DNA from: Tyto alba
Taxonomy: Eukaryota > Chordata > Aves > Strigiformes > Tytonidae
Assembly: GCF_018691265.1 (NCBI RefSeq)
Contig: NW_024881322.1
Span: 8,545,989 to 8,609,988 of the forward strand
Length of the DNA: 64,000 nucleotides
Reading direction: 5' to 3'
Made by a program: the position numbers and the translations under genes
The notes under the pieces: generated by a model
The model's input: the letters and a program-made list of their open reading frames with translations, nothing else
Database searches by the model: none
What the model was told of the DNA's origin: nothing
Part shown: positions 23,926 to 35,300 of the stretch, piece by piece
Layout of the letters: each line of letters opens with the position of its first letter
Position numbering within the stretch: position 1 is the first letter of the stretch

Positions 23926-25669
23926 TTCTCTGATCCACTACTCTGCACAGCTGCAAAAATGTTTGAGTCAGTCCTGGAAAGTTAAAAGATGAGGGTTGAG
24001 AAAGCGCAGTTGCCTATTTCAGAATCAATATGGCTTATGCTCTTTTACTAGGTTTGTAGAAATGTAGCATCAGCAGGTTCTCTGTCCACTCAGGGCTGTG
24101 GAGATTAAGCGCTCTTTCAGTTCAGATGCCAAAGAGCAAGGATAAGTAACAGGTTCAGCGCTGTTTTACAGTTTACTCTGCAGTACTTAAATGGAAGTGC
24201 ATATGACAGTAGGCATAATTTGTGGTCTAAACAGTGATTGTAATGGCTATGCTAAACAGGGCAGGGCAAAAAACCCCCAACATTTGTGGAAGGAAACAGT
24301 TTATGCGGAGAGCTTGATGTTCACACTGTCTATATTTCAGGGTGTTTCACTTCCGACTCTCTCTAATCTGGTCCAGTGGACTCCATTAGTGGTTGAAGTA
24401 CATTTTCTAGTGTTGCTTCATCTAAAAGGAGCCTCATCCATATTCTTTGAGACTGTTCTATGATATACGAACCAAAGTGTAGAAAGTGGGGATGGTTTCA
24501 GCAGCTCACTTCTGTTCCAAACTTAAATTTTAACGTAGATGCATCCAGTATATGTCACTGATAGTGGCAACAGAATTTACTGACCATACTGTTCAACTTT
24601 TACTCATATTTGAGTAAAGCAGTTCAGTAATTGGTTTCTGCTTATTAAAATATTCAAATTCTGCCTATGCTATTTTAGCTTTAAATGAAGTATATTCTTA
24701 AAGTAATTGCAGATGCAGTTGTTTTCATCTAGAATATTTTGTCCTCCAGTTCTATTTTTAATGGAATATTTCCTGTTACAGATCATTAAAGTATGGGTTC
24801 TATTTAAGTGTGTTCCCACAGTCAAGTAAAAGTTAAAGTATATTTTAATCACAAATCTCACTGTTCTTACCTATATACCTACATTCCTTCCCCCCATCCT
24901 CCCCCCTACCCCAACTGGAGTAGGAAATACTGCTACATTGTGATACTCCACTTAAAGGATATTTACTTAATGCATCTATCAGTTCTTTGCCCTGTTACAA
25001 GTGGCTTTTGTGTAAAAATTTAGAGCAGTATGAGTTTAAAAAAATGAAACATCCTTCTCTGGTAAGGGCTATCTTACTGTGTGAAGAAATGTGGGGTCAC
25101 TGTGTTTTTTTCAGTGGAATGAAGCATAAACTGAATTTTTTAAGTACCTGAGAGAGATACCTGCAGTATTAACCACAATCAACTTTTGCAAAACTAGAAT
25201 TGTGTCTTTCTGATAAAAAATTATTTCTGACTGTCGTCAATATTGGTTTAGTTTACGTTTTACTACCCTCCATGACTTCTCTCTTATAAGGCTATGAAAC
25301 AGACTTAGCAAAAACAGTTCAACTTTTTGTTGTGTTTTGTGGATGCCCAGTACTGGTTACACGTTCAGATTAGGCTGGTCTTCATGCAACAGTGACATTT
25401 ACATTTGTCATTCAGTAGGTACATCTTTGAGATAAGCAGAATAAAAGTTAACTGGGTCACATGCTGTGCCATCATTTTAACATATAGACCTGTGTGTATA
25501 TCCATAAATTACAAAAACCAGGAGACAGTGAAATTTAAGAATTGTTCTAGTCTGAGAGTCTAACTCTAGTCAAATATTATGAGAAATCTTGAGAGTGTCA
25601 ATATAATTTTGAAATTAGCTTCTTATTTTGTTGCTCAGGTGCAAAATTTTGCAATCAGTTTACACTTAC

Positions 25670-25723
25670 CTGACAATGAAATGAACCCTTAATAACATAC
25701 TCAGGGTACTTGAGGAGTCATCT
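25670..25723 (-). other. Pseudoexon-like segment, 54 bp, minus strand
   Basis: On the minus strand a pyrimidine-containing CTTTCTTAAACAG acceptor precedes 54 bp that end in CAG followed by GTAAGTGT, a near-perfect donor. One of the three frames is open across all 17 full codons, and entry and exit phases match. The peptide is short and unrecognised. Genomes contain many such pseudoexons, so this is only a candidate. Confidence 0.15.
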
Positions 25724-28700
25724 CTGTTTAAGAAAGAGTGGGTTAGTCAGTAGTTGCCAAAAGTCTAGAATATTAATCAGGTGTTAGAAGATTTTTTTCA
25801 TGTGGTTTGGACTTCTCAAGTGTTCTTATTAGAAAATACAGTTTAATTCACATTATATTGTTTTATAGGGATACTGTCTAGTATAGACATATATACAGAA
25901 ACATAGTATATATAGACATACATTCCTATGCATAGTATAGGAACTCCTCTGCCTGAGTTTTGTTTATTGGCCTTTCAGAGCCCTCACCTCATTTCCTAGG
26001 AGGCCAAGGAGTGACATCTGTGAGATCTCTGCCTAGCTGTGCAGGCATAGGTGTAACATTTATCCATCTGCACCTACGTATAAAGTATTTCTCAGCAGTT
26101 CAGGTAGGGACGGAAGCGACCAGACTTCCTATCTGGGGTGTTATATTGCATCAAACTTCTCTGCTCTTTAATCCCACTTTTTAGCTGAAATCTTAGCTGC
26201 AGGCTGTTCATGCTTATGGTGTCCCATGGGTGTGAATAACCGCTGAGGCAGTTACTCATCAGTTATTTGAGTAAAATCTACCTGGATTTTTTTTTCATAT
26301 GTACATATGTAGAGAAAGTCGGTCTAAGAAGTGTTTATCATAACCACTTTTCTTCTCTTTTCTGCTTCTTTAGACTATTAACTGTTGTTTTCTCAACCTG
26401 ATATAAACTTATTTCTTTGGAGAAGGGGAAAGTACAGCTGTGTCTTATTAGGCTTATCCATCTAAAATTCACTGATTTCTTTCCTCTAAACAGAAATTAT
26501 CTTAGGAAAAAGTGCTTCTTCAAGGGCACTTTCCCTCAGACATTTGTCTGATAAGCAAAGCCTTTTCTCAAAAGAATGATGTCTCATCATCTCAAGGGCT
26601 GACTGTCTTTTAATTCACTTTTCTCTTATCTGAATTGAAGTTTTGTTTAGTTTTATATTCTCCTATCTTGCCCTGCAGGATAAAAAAATAAGCATACTTA
26701 AAACCAAAAAAACCTAAACTAAAAATATTGAAGATTCACTGTGTGATCTTTTAGGATCAATTATACATGTGTAACTACTTCTAGTTTAATAATTTTTATG
26801 CATGTTTTTAATGTCACAAGCAGGATATTCAAATGTTGTAGTGAAATTATATGCCTATTTTGGGTCCTGGTCATACAGCTATGACATAGCTATGATGTGT
26901 ATAAATGGTGCTATTCATAGGCAGGTAGTTTGGAGAACTGAGGCCTGAGCTCGTTCTCATCTTTTAGTTTGTGCAGTGAATATTTATTCTCTGTCTTGTG
27001 GTTTAAATGTAAAAGTATTTTTAGGCCAAAGCACTTCATTGTCACTACAGAGCTGTGCTCTTGAGGTAGGCTGTTTTAACCATTTTTAGCTGTAGCATTC
27101 TTAGTTGTTCTTATACAATGTACCATGAATTTGTGGATCTCTGTTATGTTTTTGGGAAGCATATAAAATTATTTTTTTAAAATGAGGAGTAGGACAAAAC
27201 CTGATTTTTTTTTTAAGTGTTCTTGCAGTTTAATTTTTTCATTAATTCAGTGTGTGAGAACCACAGTGAGATGGTCTATTGTGTACTGCCTCATTGATAA
27301 CATTATTCTCTCTACGTAAAATACTAGATCTCTTGTATATGTGTCCTCTTTGCCATGTTCAGTTATCTTAATGCATGCTGGAAATTACACTGATTCACAG
27401 GCTTAGCATGGGCAGAAGTTTAAAGACCTACATCGTTAAAAGATCCAGGAAGGAAAAAGTAACCAAATTGGCTTGAAAATTAGCCCCACCATATAACTTC
27501 ATAGTTTGGGTTCAACAGAAATTTGGGCGCTAGTCAGAGAGAGAGAGGAGTATATTTTGCTCTACCTCCACTTCACATTGGTCAGGTTGGACAGATGCAC
27601 ATGTTTGAACTCGTCTAGAGACTTATGAAAAACAAAAAATCATGGTTTTATAAAGCTGCTGGCTTTAAAGGAGAGCATATTACATCTGTACTGGTATAGG
27701 TGCAAGTATTTTAATAACTTGATCCACAGAAAAGAGAGTAGAAACCTCAATTTGAGTTTTGCTTGAATAGGGTTTAAGGATTAATTTGGCTCACTTGGAT
27801 CAGATCTGTCTAATTATAAAGCTATATGACAGATTAAAGAGAACTGAAAAAAGCATACCTGTTACTAATGTACCTCCCACAAGTCCTTTTCATTTTAAAT
27901 TATTTTGTTTGTTTGTTCCAAATTTCATTCTAACAGAAAAGCCTTCTGGCAGAAAAGTATAAGGATCAGTTACTTTGCAAGTCTTACAGAAAGTATAAGG
28001 AAGTCTCTTTCCCCTAAGGGGTTGCTTTTGAAAAATGACTTAAAATTTTGTAAGGACAAATTTATGTCTGCATTTTAATTGCACAGCCATATTTGGGGAT
28101 TTAGTCACCTAGTCACTTGATTGCACCTGCCTACTAGGTAGTTAGATGACTAAACCCCTTAATTTGATTCTCCATTTAATTGCAAAAAGAACTCTATTAG
28201 ATTGAAATAAAAATAAAAAGTAGTACTAACTTTCCTCCCTCTGATTTTTTTCCTAAAGTGTAGTGTAAGGTTGTTTACCAAGGTTTTATTGCTGTCTCCT
28301 CTGGCTTGAGTCTTGATGAAATTTAATTTTATTAGTAGATTTCACTGACGTTATGTTTTTTGACATTTCTTATTTTGGCTGATAATGTTGTATGAAAAGG
28401 TCTCTGTGTGTGGTATATTTAACTGTGGTAGAATTTTACTTTCCATTTGTATTCGTGTATTTTTGTTTTCTGTCATACAGGTGGTATGTTAAGTGGAATA
28501 AATGGTTGCAGTGATATTTTCAAAGCTGCAGTCACTGTTTTACTGGTGTGTTTAATACACGTTGGAAATACGTCTTTTTTAAAAAGAGAATAGCTTCTTG
28601 TCTTCAGTGCTTCTGATTCATAACCCATTATGTCCTGCACTAAACATAGCATTGCTCATTTACGCTGATCTCATTCCAGGAATGTGTTGTGTAACAACTG

Positions 28701-29202
28701 GCAGTGCACAACCTGCGGCATGATCCCAAGTGCCTGCAAATTATTTCAGCAGAAGCTGTAGACTCTTAGTACCTTGTATGCAGTGTTTGGCACTTCCCAA
28801 TGTATAGCACCTACTGGTTGTCCATCTCATACCCTGGTGATTTTATATCACTGACAAATATGGTACTGAGCCAAAATTTTAAGCAGTTTGTATTCTCGTT
28901 GTTGTTTGCGTGTGTCTGTTGCTGATATTTAAGTAGACAGGAAAGGAGTTTTCTCCTCAGGTACAGAAGTAGGTTGCCAACAACGAACCCTGTATATTCA
29001 ACTTTCTGCTGGAATTACTTTTCCTCTATTGTCTTTTCAATCTTCTTCATTTCTGAAACTGTATACCAGGTTATTGTTCATTGGGCTGTGTCACTGCCAA
29101 TTGCCGGCTGTTTTTACATAGGCAATGTTATGAATAGTAAAGGTGGGGCCTGCAGTTACAGATAAATGTTAGCTGAGATACCACAGAGAATTTCTTACTG
29201 AG

Positions 29203-29568
29203 GAAACACATTGTTTTCTTTTTTTTTTTTTTTTTTTGTAGTCTGAATCTTTTTATTGTACAGTCTATACTCTCAGATGAAGCCAGCATTCATTTTTTTA
29301 GGAAACCCAGTTTTATGATCTCTTTTCCTTTTGTAGTTGGGTCTCTATATCTTTAAACATATAAAAGTGCTTTGTTGTTACTGACACCATGAAATGATAC
29401 ATTTGACAATAATTGTTTTTCAAGAACGACTTGGATCTTTGTTTTTAAATGAAGATATATAGTAGTTTATCTGTTTATTAGATCACATAGTCCTCATGAT
29501 GCTGTACTGAACTGAGATTGCTTTCACAGTGTCACTTTTCTAAAGGCAAGATTTGAAACACCTGTTTT
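29203..29568 (-). mobile_element. Probable retrocopy (minus strand) with poly(A), AATAAA and imperfect target duplications
   Basis: Read on the minus strand, about 300 bp of non-repetitive sequence ends with AATAAA (plus-strand TTTATT at 29252-29257), a 14-nt spacer and then nineteen A (plus-strand T19 at 29219-29237). The plus strand immediately left of the tail reads GAAACACATTGTTTT (29203-29217). Near the other end stands GAAACACCTGTTTT (29555-29568), an imperfect copy with one small indel and one substitution. Poly(A) signal, tail and 14-15-bp flanking duplications together are the hallmark of target-primed reverse transcription of an mRNA. The body, 29238-29554, has no long open frame and looks like a 3'-UTR fragment, so a 5'-truncated processed pseudogene is the likeliest reading. 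The parent gene is not recognised. In birds such copies are scarce, because the dominant CR1 LINE does not use poly(A) tails. Confidence 0.4.
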
Positions 29569-32274
29569 GGTGTTTAAAATTGGACTTAGAAGGAGCGGAC
29601 AAAATTAATAAGAAAAACAATAGTGAGCTCATGCTCTACTTTATCCTTAGAGATGCCTTAAATGCACTAAGGATGTCTATTGGACTAAAAGTTCCCCTCA
29701 CTTTTACTGCCTTTCACCGAGTAGGTGGGGATGTACCTGAATATTACCAGTCACATACCTTGAGTATTATTAAAATGCGCCCATACCACCTGCTTCAGAG
29801 CAAAACTCAGGCATGACAGCTACATATATTCAAAAACAGAAGGGACTTCTACAAAGAGACAATCCTGTTCATTAAGGTGCCTGTCTTCCATGGAGAATTC
29901 TGCCCTTGACCCACTCCAACTGGAGACACTTGGTAGGCAATCATGCTTTTGATGGAAGAAGAGAGATGAAGTTCCAACACTTTTAAAGTATGGTATTTCC
30001 TACTGCTTGTCTCTAGTTGCTTTTTGGGGTTTTGGACCCTTTGAAGATATTTTGCTGTGTCCATAGGCTATGTAGGCAAGTGACCAGGATTGCATTCTAG
30101 AATCAGACATCCATTTCTTGGGTATTTCAACCCTCATTAGAGATTCCTGAGGAGGTATTTCTGGATCTGTCCCACAGTTCCAATTTAACTTTTAGCACAT
30201 TTGCCATCCAATCTACAGAATCAAATGTAGAACAAATTTATCTACTGTGTTATCTCTCTTTTTTTCCAGCCTGATCTTTCAGATCCAGGTTCACAAGCAC
30301 ACTTAGGAACCTAATTTCCTCTGGATTTGAGTTTGCCCTGCACATACACATGAATACATATGTCTGTGGAGTGTTGTTGAAGGAAATTTGGTGGAGAAAG
30401 GAACTTTTGGGAAGGATCTGGCTGACAGGCACATGGATAATTAGCTCTAAGGAAGGGAAGGAGAGAGACTAGCAACTTTGAGGTCTGTATTGAAGGTGGA
30501 AGGAATATAAGAGAGAGGGGAATACAGTTTGCGGCACAGAAAAAAAAAACAGTGAAGGCAGCAGGGTTTGTCTGGGGAAAAAATGTGAAAAGATGAAGCC
30601 CATATGGTTGTCTTTTAGCTTCTTTTCCATTGCTGAGCTCTGCCTTGTTTTGGTTTATAATGATTTTCCAAGTACAACATACTTAAAAATAAATCAGTTT
30701 TCATCAGAGTTTATGCACTTGCAGTCCTGATTCTGTTTTTAAAATGCAGCTGTTGAGAATCACTCAAGATAGCTTACATTTCTTTGTGTTTTCCCTGATA
30801 AGATATAGTTAGCTTTTTTGCCAGCTTGTTCTCACACGACTTCAGAATTATACTTGTAAAAACTATTAAAGTATAGTTGACAAGCAGAACTAATAATTCT
30901 TTTGGTTTTCAACATGTCTTTTTTATTTTGGTCTTATTTCAGACTTAATTTTTAGGCTGACTGATCTGCTCTCTGAAAAGTAGGCCTGTGGACTTAGACA
31001 CAAGGCACTAAAAGACTCTGTGGTCATATACAATATTATTCTGTGGAAAAAAAAATTATACTGGAGCATGAACAAAAAATCCATTGGGAAAATAGATAAC
31101 TATTTTTTAATAACTGCTTATGAAGCAGCATGAATTAACTTGAAGACAGTGGTCCTGCTCATGTGCAACTCAGTTGAAGGGCTTGTTTGAGTTTTTGTAG
31201 CAGCTAAAACTCTTACGATTTTGATGCATTAAACATGCAATAAAAGCTTCTATATCTCTGGACAGCATAACTTTCTGTCACCCTCTCTTTATCCTTTATG
31301 CATATGTGATACATTACTGCATGGATGCTCTAAGTAAAATACTAAAAAGAAAAAAAAAATCAAAGCAATCCTCTACTTTCATTTATTCCTAAGCAATACT
31401 ATCATCAACATTATGTATTTTCATATTTATAGTTTTATATCAGTAAAAAGGTCTTATGTGCCCATTCATGCAGGAAATGCTACGTAGTTAAAACATTCCT
31501 TGATACTATAGTCTTTTGCAAGAAGCTGTGTGCTTGAGGTTTGGTTATAACATCTGTATATTCCTTGACAATTATATTAGTGCAAGTAACCAGACTCTAT
31601 GACAAAACTGACAGATTTATAACTTTTCTTTAACTTTGCTCTGTATAAGTTAAAGATATGCTCAGATAAATTACCATTTTTAAAAAAAAATTGTCGGTGC
31701 AAGATTTGTGTTGTATTGTACTGACTTTCATTTTAAATAACTGATTATATTCTTCTGCCTAAACAAGAGCAAATTGGGCTGATACAATTTTTGCTTATCT
31801 TAATCATTATGGGTGCCTTGCCTAATTTTATGTATGTGTGTTCAACCAACTATCCTGCATTTTCTGTATGTGTAAGGAGGTTGAAGGGAAGACCATATCA
31901 TAGACTGTGGAATTCCATTTTAAAGCAGAAGATGGTATTGGGCTGTTGGTTGGAAGAAATTGAAGTGAATAGAGAGGTGAACCAGATCTTGGAGTTACTT
32001 GAGCAGACTCAGAGACTACTACTTCCTGATGATCTTTTGCTGATCTTCTTTTTGCTGCCTGCATCATCTTTGCTTCAGTTATAAGAGGTTTTATTTCTAA
32101 GGGGTTCACAGTCATATTGAGAAAAGAGAAATATTTGGAAAAGGCATCAGAGCTCAGTTTTAGCATCTCATGGCACACTTTGTATGTCAGATGATAGGGA
32201 GGTTATAGTACCACTTCTTAGCTGTATTCTCTTTATCTGACTGTGGCTATGTCCTACCTAGGAGTTAAAGACGT
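29569..32274. other. Noncoding; purine-rich zone near 30.4-30.6 kb
   Basis: No exon is supported. Overlapping frames on both strands at about 31791-32178 show no motif. Between about 30360 and 30600 the plus strand is markedly purine-rich (repeated GGAAGG, GAGAGAG and GGGGAA words and an A10 run near 30540). Confidence 0.4.
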
Positions 32275-32357
32275 TAAAAAAACCCCCAAAACAACAACAA
32301 CAAAAAACCAACCAACCAACCAAAAACCAGAAACAAACAAAAAAAACCCACACAAAA
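32275..32357 (+). repeat. A/C-rich low-complexity tract with (CAA)n and (CCAA)n
   Basis: About 80 bases are composed almost only of A and C, containing CAA triplets and then about four CCAA units at roughly 32308-32325. Tracts of this type are a familiar feature of bird introns and support an avian source. Confidence 0.85.
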
Positions 32358-35300
32358 TTTCTCCGGGGCCTGTATTTGGTTTTAATGGCAAAGGAAGAAT
32401 GAATGAGTCAGACTTCCAGTTTCCTCAAAAAGATCTGTCCATTCCCTGTATCTCCTATAGATATTGGCCATGTTTATAGATTTTTCTAAAATAGCTTATG
32501 TTTTCCTTCATGTTTGATAATTACATTATTTGAGTGACACATGAACTAGAAACCAAAAGAGTTTTCTCTGTGTAAGAAAAATGCCGAGGCTTTCATCCTC
32601 TTTGCTCAAAATTTGTTCAGTGTTTATTGATGAAGCTGAATGCAGTAGAAGCAGCTTGATTTAAGTCTCATCTAATTGTTATGTCATCACATTTCATAAA
32701 ATTAAGTACAGATTTTGGTCAGGTTGAATAATTTTTTACTAAATTCTGTATTTTATCAGATGTCAATATATCGGATATTCTTCAGTCCAACCAAAGGAGA
32801 TATTCCTGAATTGACTGCATTTTGTCATTGGTATGATTCTGTAAGCCTTACTGACAGTTTTTCTTAAAATTATGATACTGACCCAGTAATTCCTTCTGCA
32901 GCTGTAAATTTTTGAGAATTTATTTTCAGCTGTTACTTCAGATGTTGAAAACAGTAGCAGTCACATAAAAAAGAGAACAAGTAGCTTTTTACTAGCTAAC
33001 AAAATCCCATTTTATAGTCTAATATTTTTTATGCAAATCAACAGGCACCAGATTTTTCAATTATCTCTCTTCATAATGGCGTTTAAACCACTGAAGCTAT
33101 TGTGATACATTTTATGATGGAAATAACTGCATGGGGAATCAATTTATTAGTCACCTATTTTAATGTGATAATTGTGATATCCAGACCACTGAAGGCAATG
33201 GTTTTCCAGAATGTGTTTACATATCAGTGGACTGCTGTACTGAGTAGGAATGGATTTATACATGTGATTATTTCATGCACGGAACTGGAATTTAAGGCTA
33301 GAACAGTCCTTTTGTACGTGCAGGTCCTCTGTGTTTCTGCTGTCATCGCAATATGAATATTAAATATATTCTTACCTGGTTGCAGCATTCATTATATCAG
33401 TACCTGGAATTATTAGCTCTCATAAGAGAAAAGTAATGGTTATTTGACGCTCATCTTGTGTTGCATTGCTTTTCTGCTGTTTGGAATTTCCAGAGTTCTT
33501 TGGCTTCTCTGAACTTCAATATTAAATATTTGAAACAATAAGTATGTCACAATCGGCAGGAATTCTTACAGACCCAAAAGATGAACATTTTAATATGGAG
33601 ATGAGTTTTCTTCTGTCGATGGGTAACCTCCTGATATCATCCAATAACCAGTTCTTCACTGCGCCTAGTGACATAGGTCCTGATGGTCCAGCCTATTTGC
33701 CTGTTTATGATCTTTTTTGTGTGTGTGTTATTGTTGTCATCTTTCATTGAAAAAATAATTAAAGCAGGGAAGTCCTTTAATAGAAATTTAACCTGAATCA
33801 TGATGCTCACAACAATGCTGTCTGTTTAAATGTCATGAGTGAGGGATTAGGAGATTTAAACTGGCTGTTGCTTTTCACTCAATGGTCAAAATAGAACTGG
33901 TTCAAGAAGGGTAGCAGGAAAAGCAGTTAAGCCTCCTGCTAAAGTCATTGGTTGAACTGAGATTTACGATGCAGCTTCTCAGAATTCACCACATACTTTC
34001 ACAAATGATACTGTGTTGACATTCAGTTTCTCTGAAGTTCCAAGTGTTCCCTGGCTTTGCTTTAGGCCTCGATGCTATTTGCAGCTCCTGCAGAACTTTA
34101 AAAGCTTTCCATAGGGACTGTGTGTATCTACAGTTTATGCATACCGATTTGAGATTGTGAACTCCCTGCATATACTTTTATCACACTGCAAATTCCACGT
34201 CTATTGTAAGGCTACTTGCATCTTCTCCTCTTTTTACTGAGTCTTGGGGTAGAATTCCAGGATCATGACACAGTGCTAGCAATAAAAAAATTTTGCATTT
34301 TGAGAGAAAAGATGGGTAGGTCTAGAGAACAAGTCCATCCAGTTGTATTATGAAACTTATAACTGTTTCAAAGGCAAACACACTTGTTGAAAAAATGGCT
34401 AAAAGTTCATTCTTTATATTTTTTTTCCAGTGTTGAATTATAAAAACCCAGTGCTCTTTTTCTTAAGTGTTTCTGTTGATTATGAGTTTCATCAATACTG
34501 AATAGGTCATACAGTGAAGATGATCAAGGGACACCTGCATTTTTTTTCCTTCATTTAAACACTGAAGCTCTTAGAATACTGTACTTAAGCAACTATTGTT
34601 ATTACTAAAGGCAAGAAAATTGTCTTACAGAGCTGTGGATGCTGAACTATAAGCCTCTGATGCTTTAGAGAGATAACATATCTCTGCTCAAGAAATGCAC
34701 TGGTGAGCAATGAAGAAAATGGAGCATAAAATAAAACTAAAAGCAGCCAGGTGTCCTGTGGTGGAACTTCTAGCTGCTTAGTGGGAGAGCCAACCAGGGT
34801 GTTTAACTTAGCACAAACTCTGTATTTCTCACAAATTCTTACATGTTTGACTTACCCTGGCAATGGTCTTGACAGCACTGCCTGTGCTATCCATTGGATA
34901 CAAATGCTTTCAGAAAAATGTAGGATACTATACTACAGAAGTATATTTGATTAAAAGCTATCAATATCCCTGATTTCAGAGTAGTCTGGGGTTTTAAAGC
35001 AGTGATTCTTACTGTGGTTGCATTTCCTTTTTGGTAATTTTTCTCTGTATGACCAGATACTATATTTTATAATGTCATGGATACAGATAAAGCAGATACT
35101 AATGCTTTCAAAGTATAATATACAGTAAAATAAATGCCTCCAACAGCTCCACTGTACCTTGAAGCTTTAGTGGTCCTTTAGGCTTCACAGGGTTTAGACA
35201 TTCTTTTTAGACCTAGATTCACAATTAAGGCGTGCCTTGTGTCTTTTGCTTAGTTTAGGATGAGACACCTTTACGACTGTTAGGAAAAAAATTATACTGC

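Larger units (their letters stand above)
20411..29202. other. Noncoding, no exon supported with confidence
   Basis: A long AT-rich stretch. Points of structure are a perfect 16-bp palindrome at 22790-22805, a small CpG-rich pocket at 23776-23925, a TATA/TAGAC-rich patch at 25870-25942, and two exon-like signals discussed under findings (minus strand 25670-25723 and plus strand from 28481). Open frames on both strands are short and carry no family signature. Confidence 0.4.

Noticed and set aside
31791..32178. Overlapping open frames on both strands
   Set aside because: Two long frames in opposite directions over the same bases suggest compositional chance. Neither peptide has a recognisable pattern.
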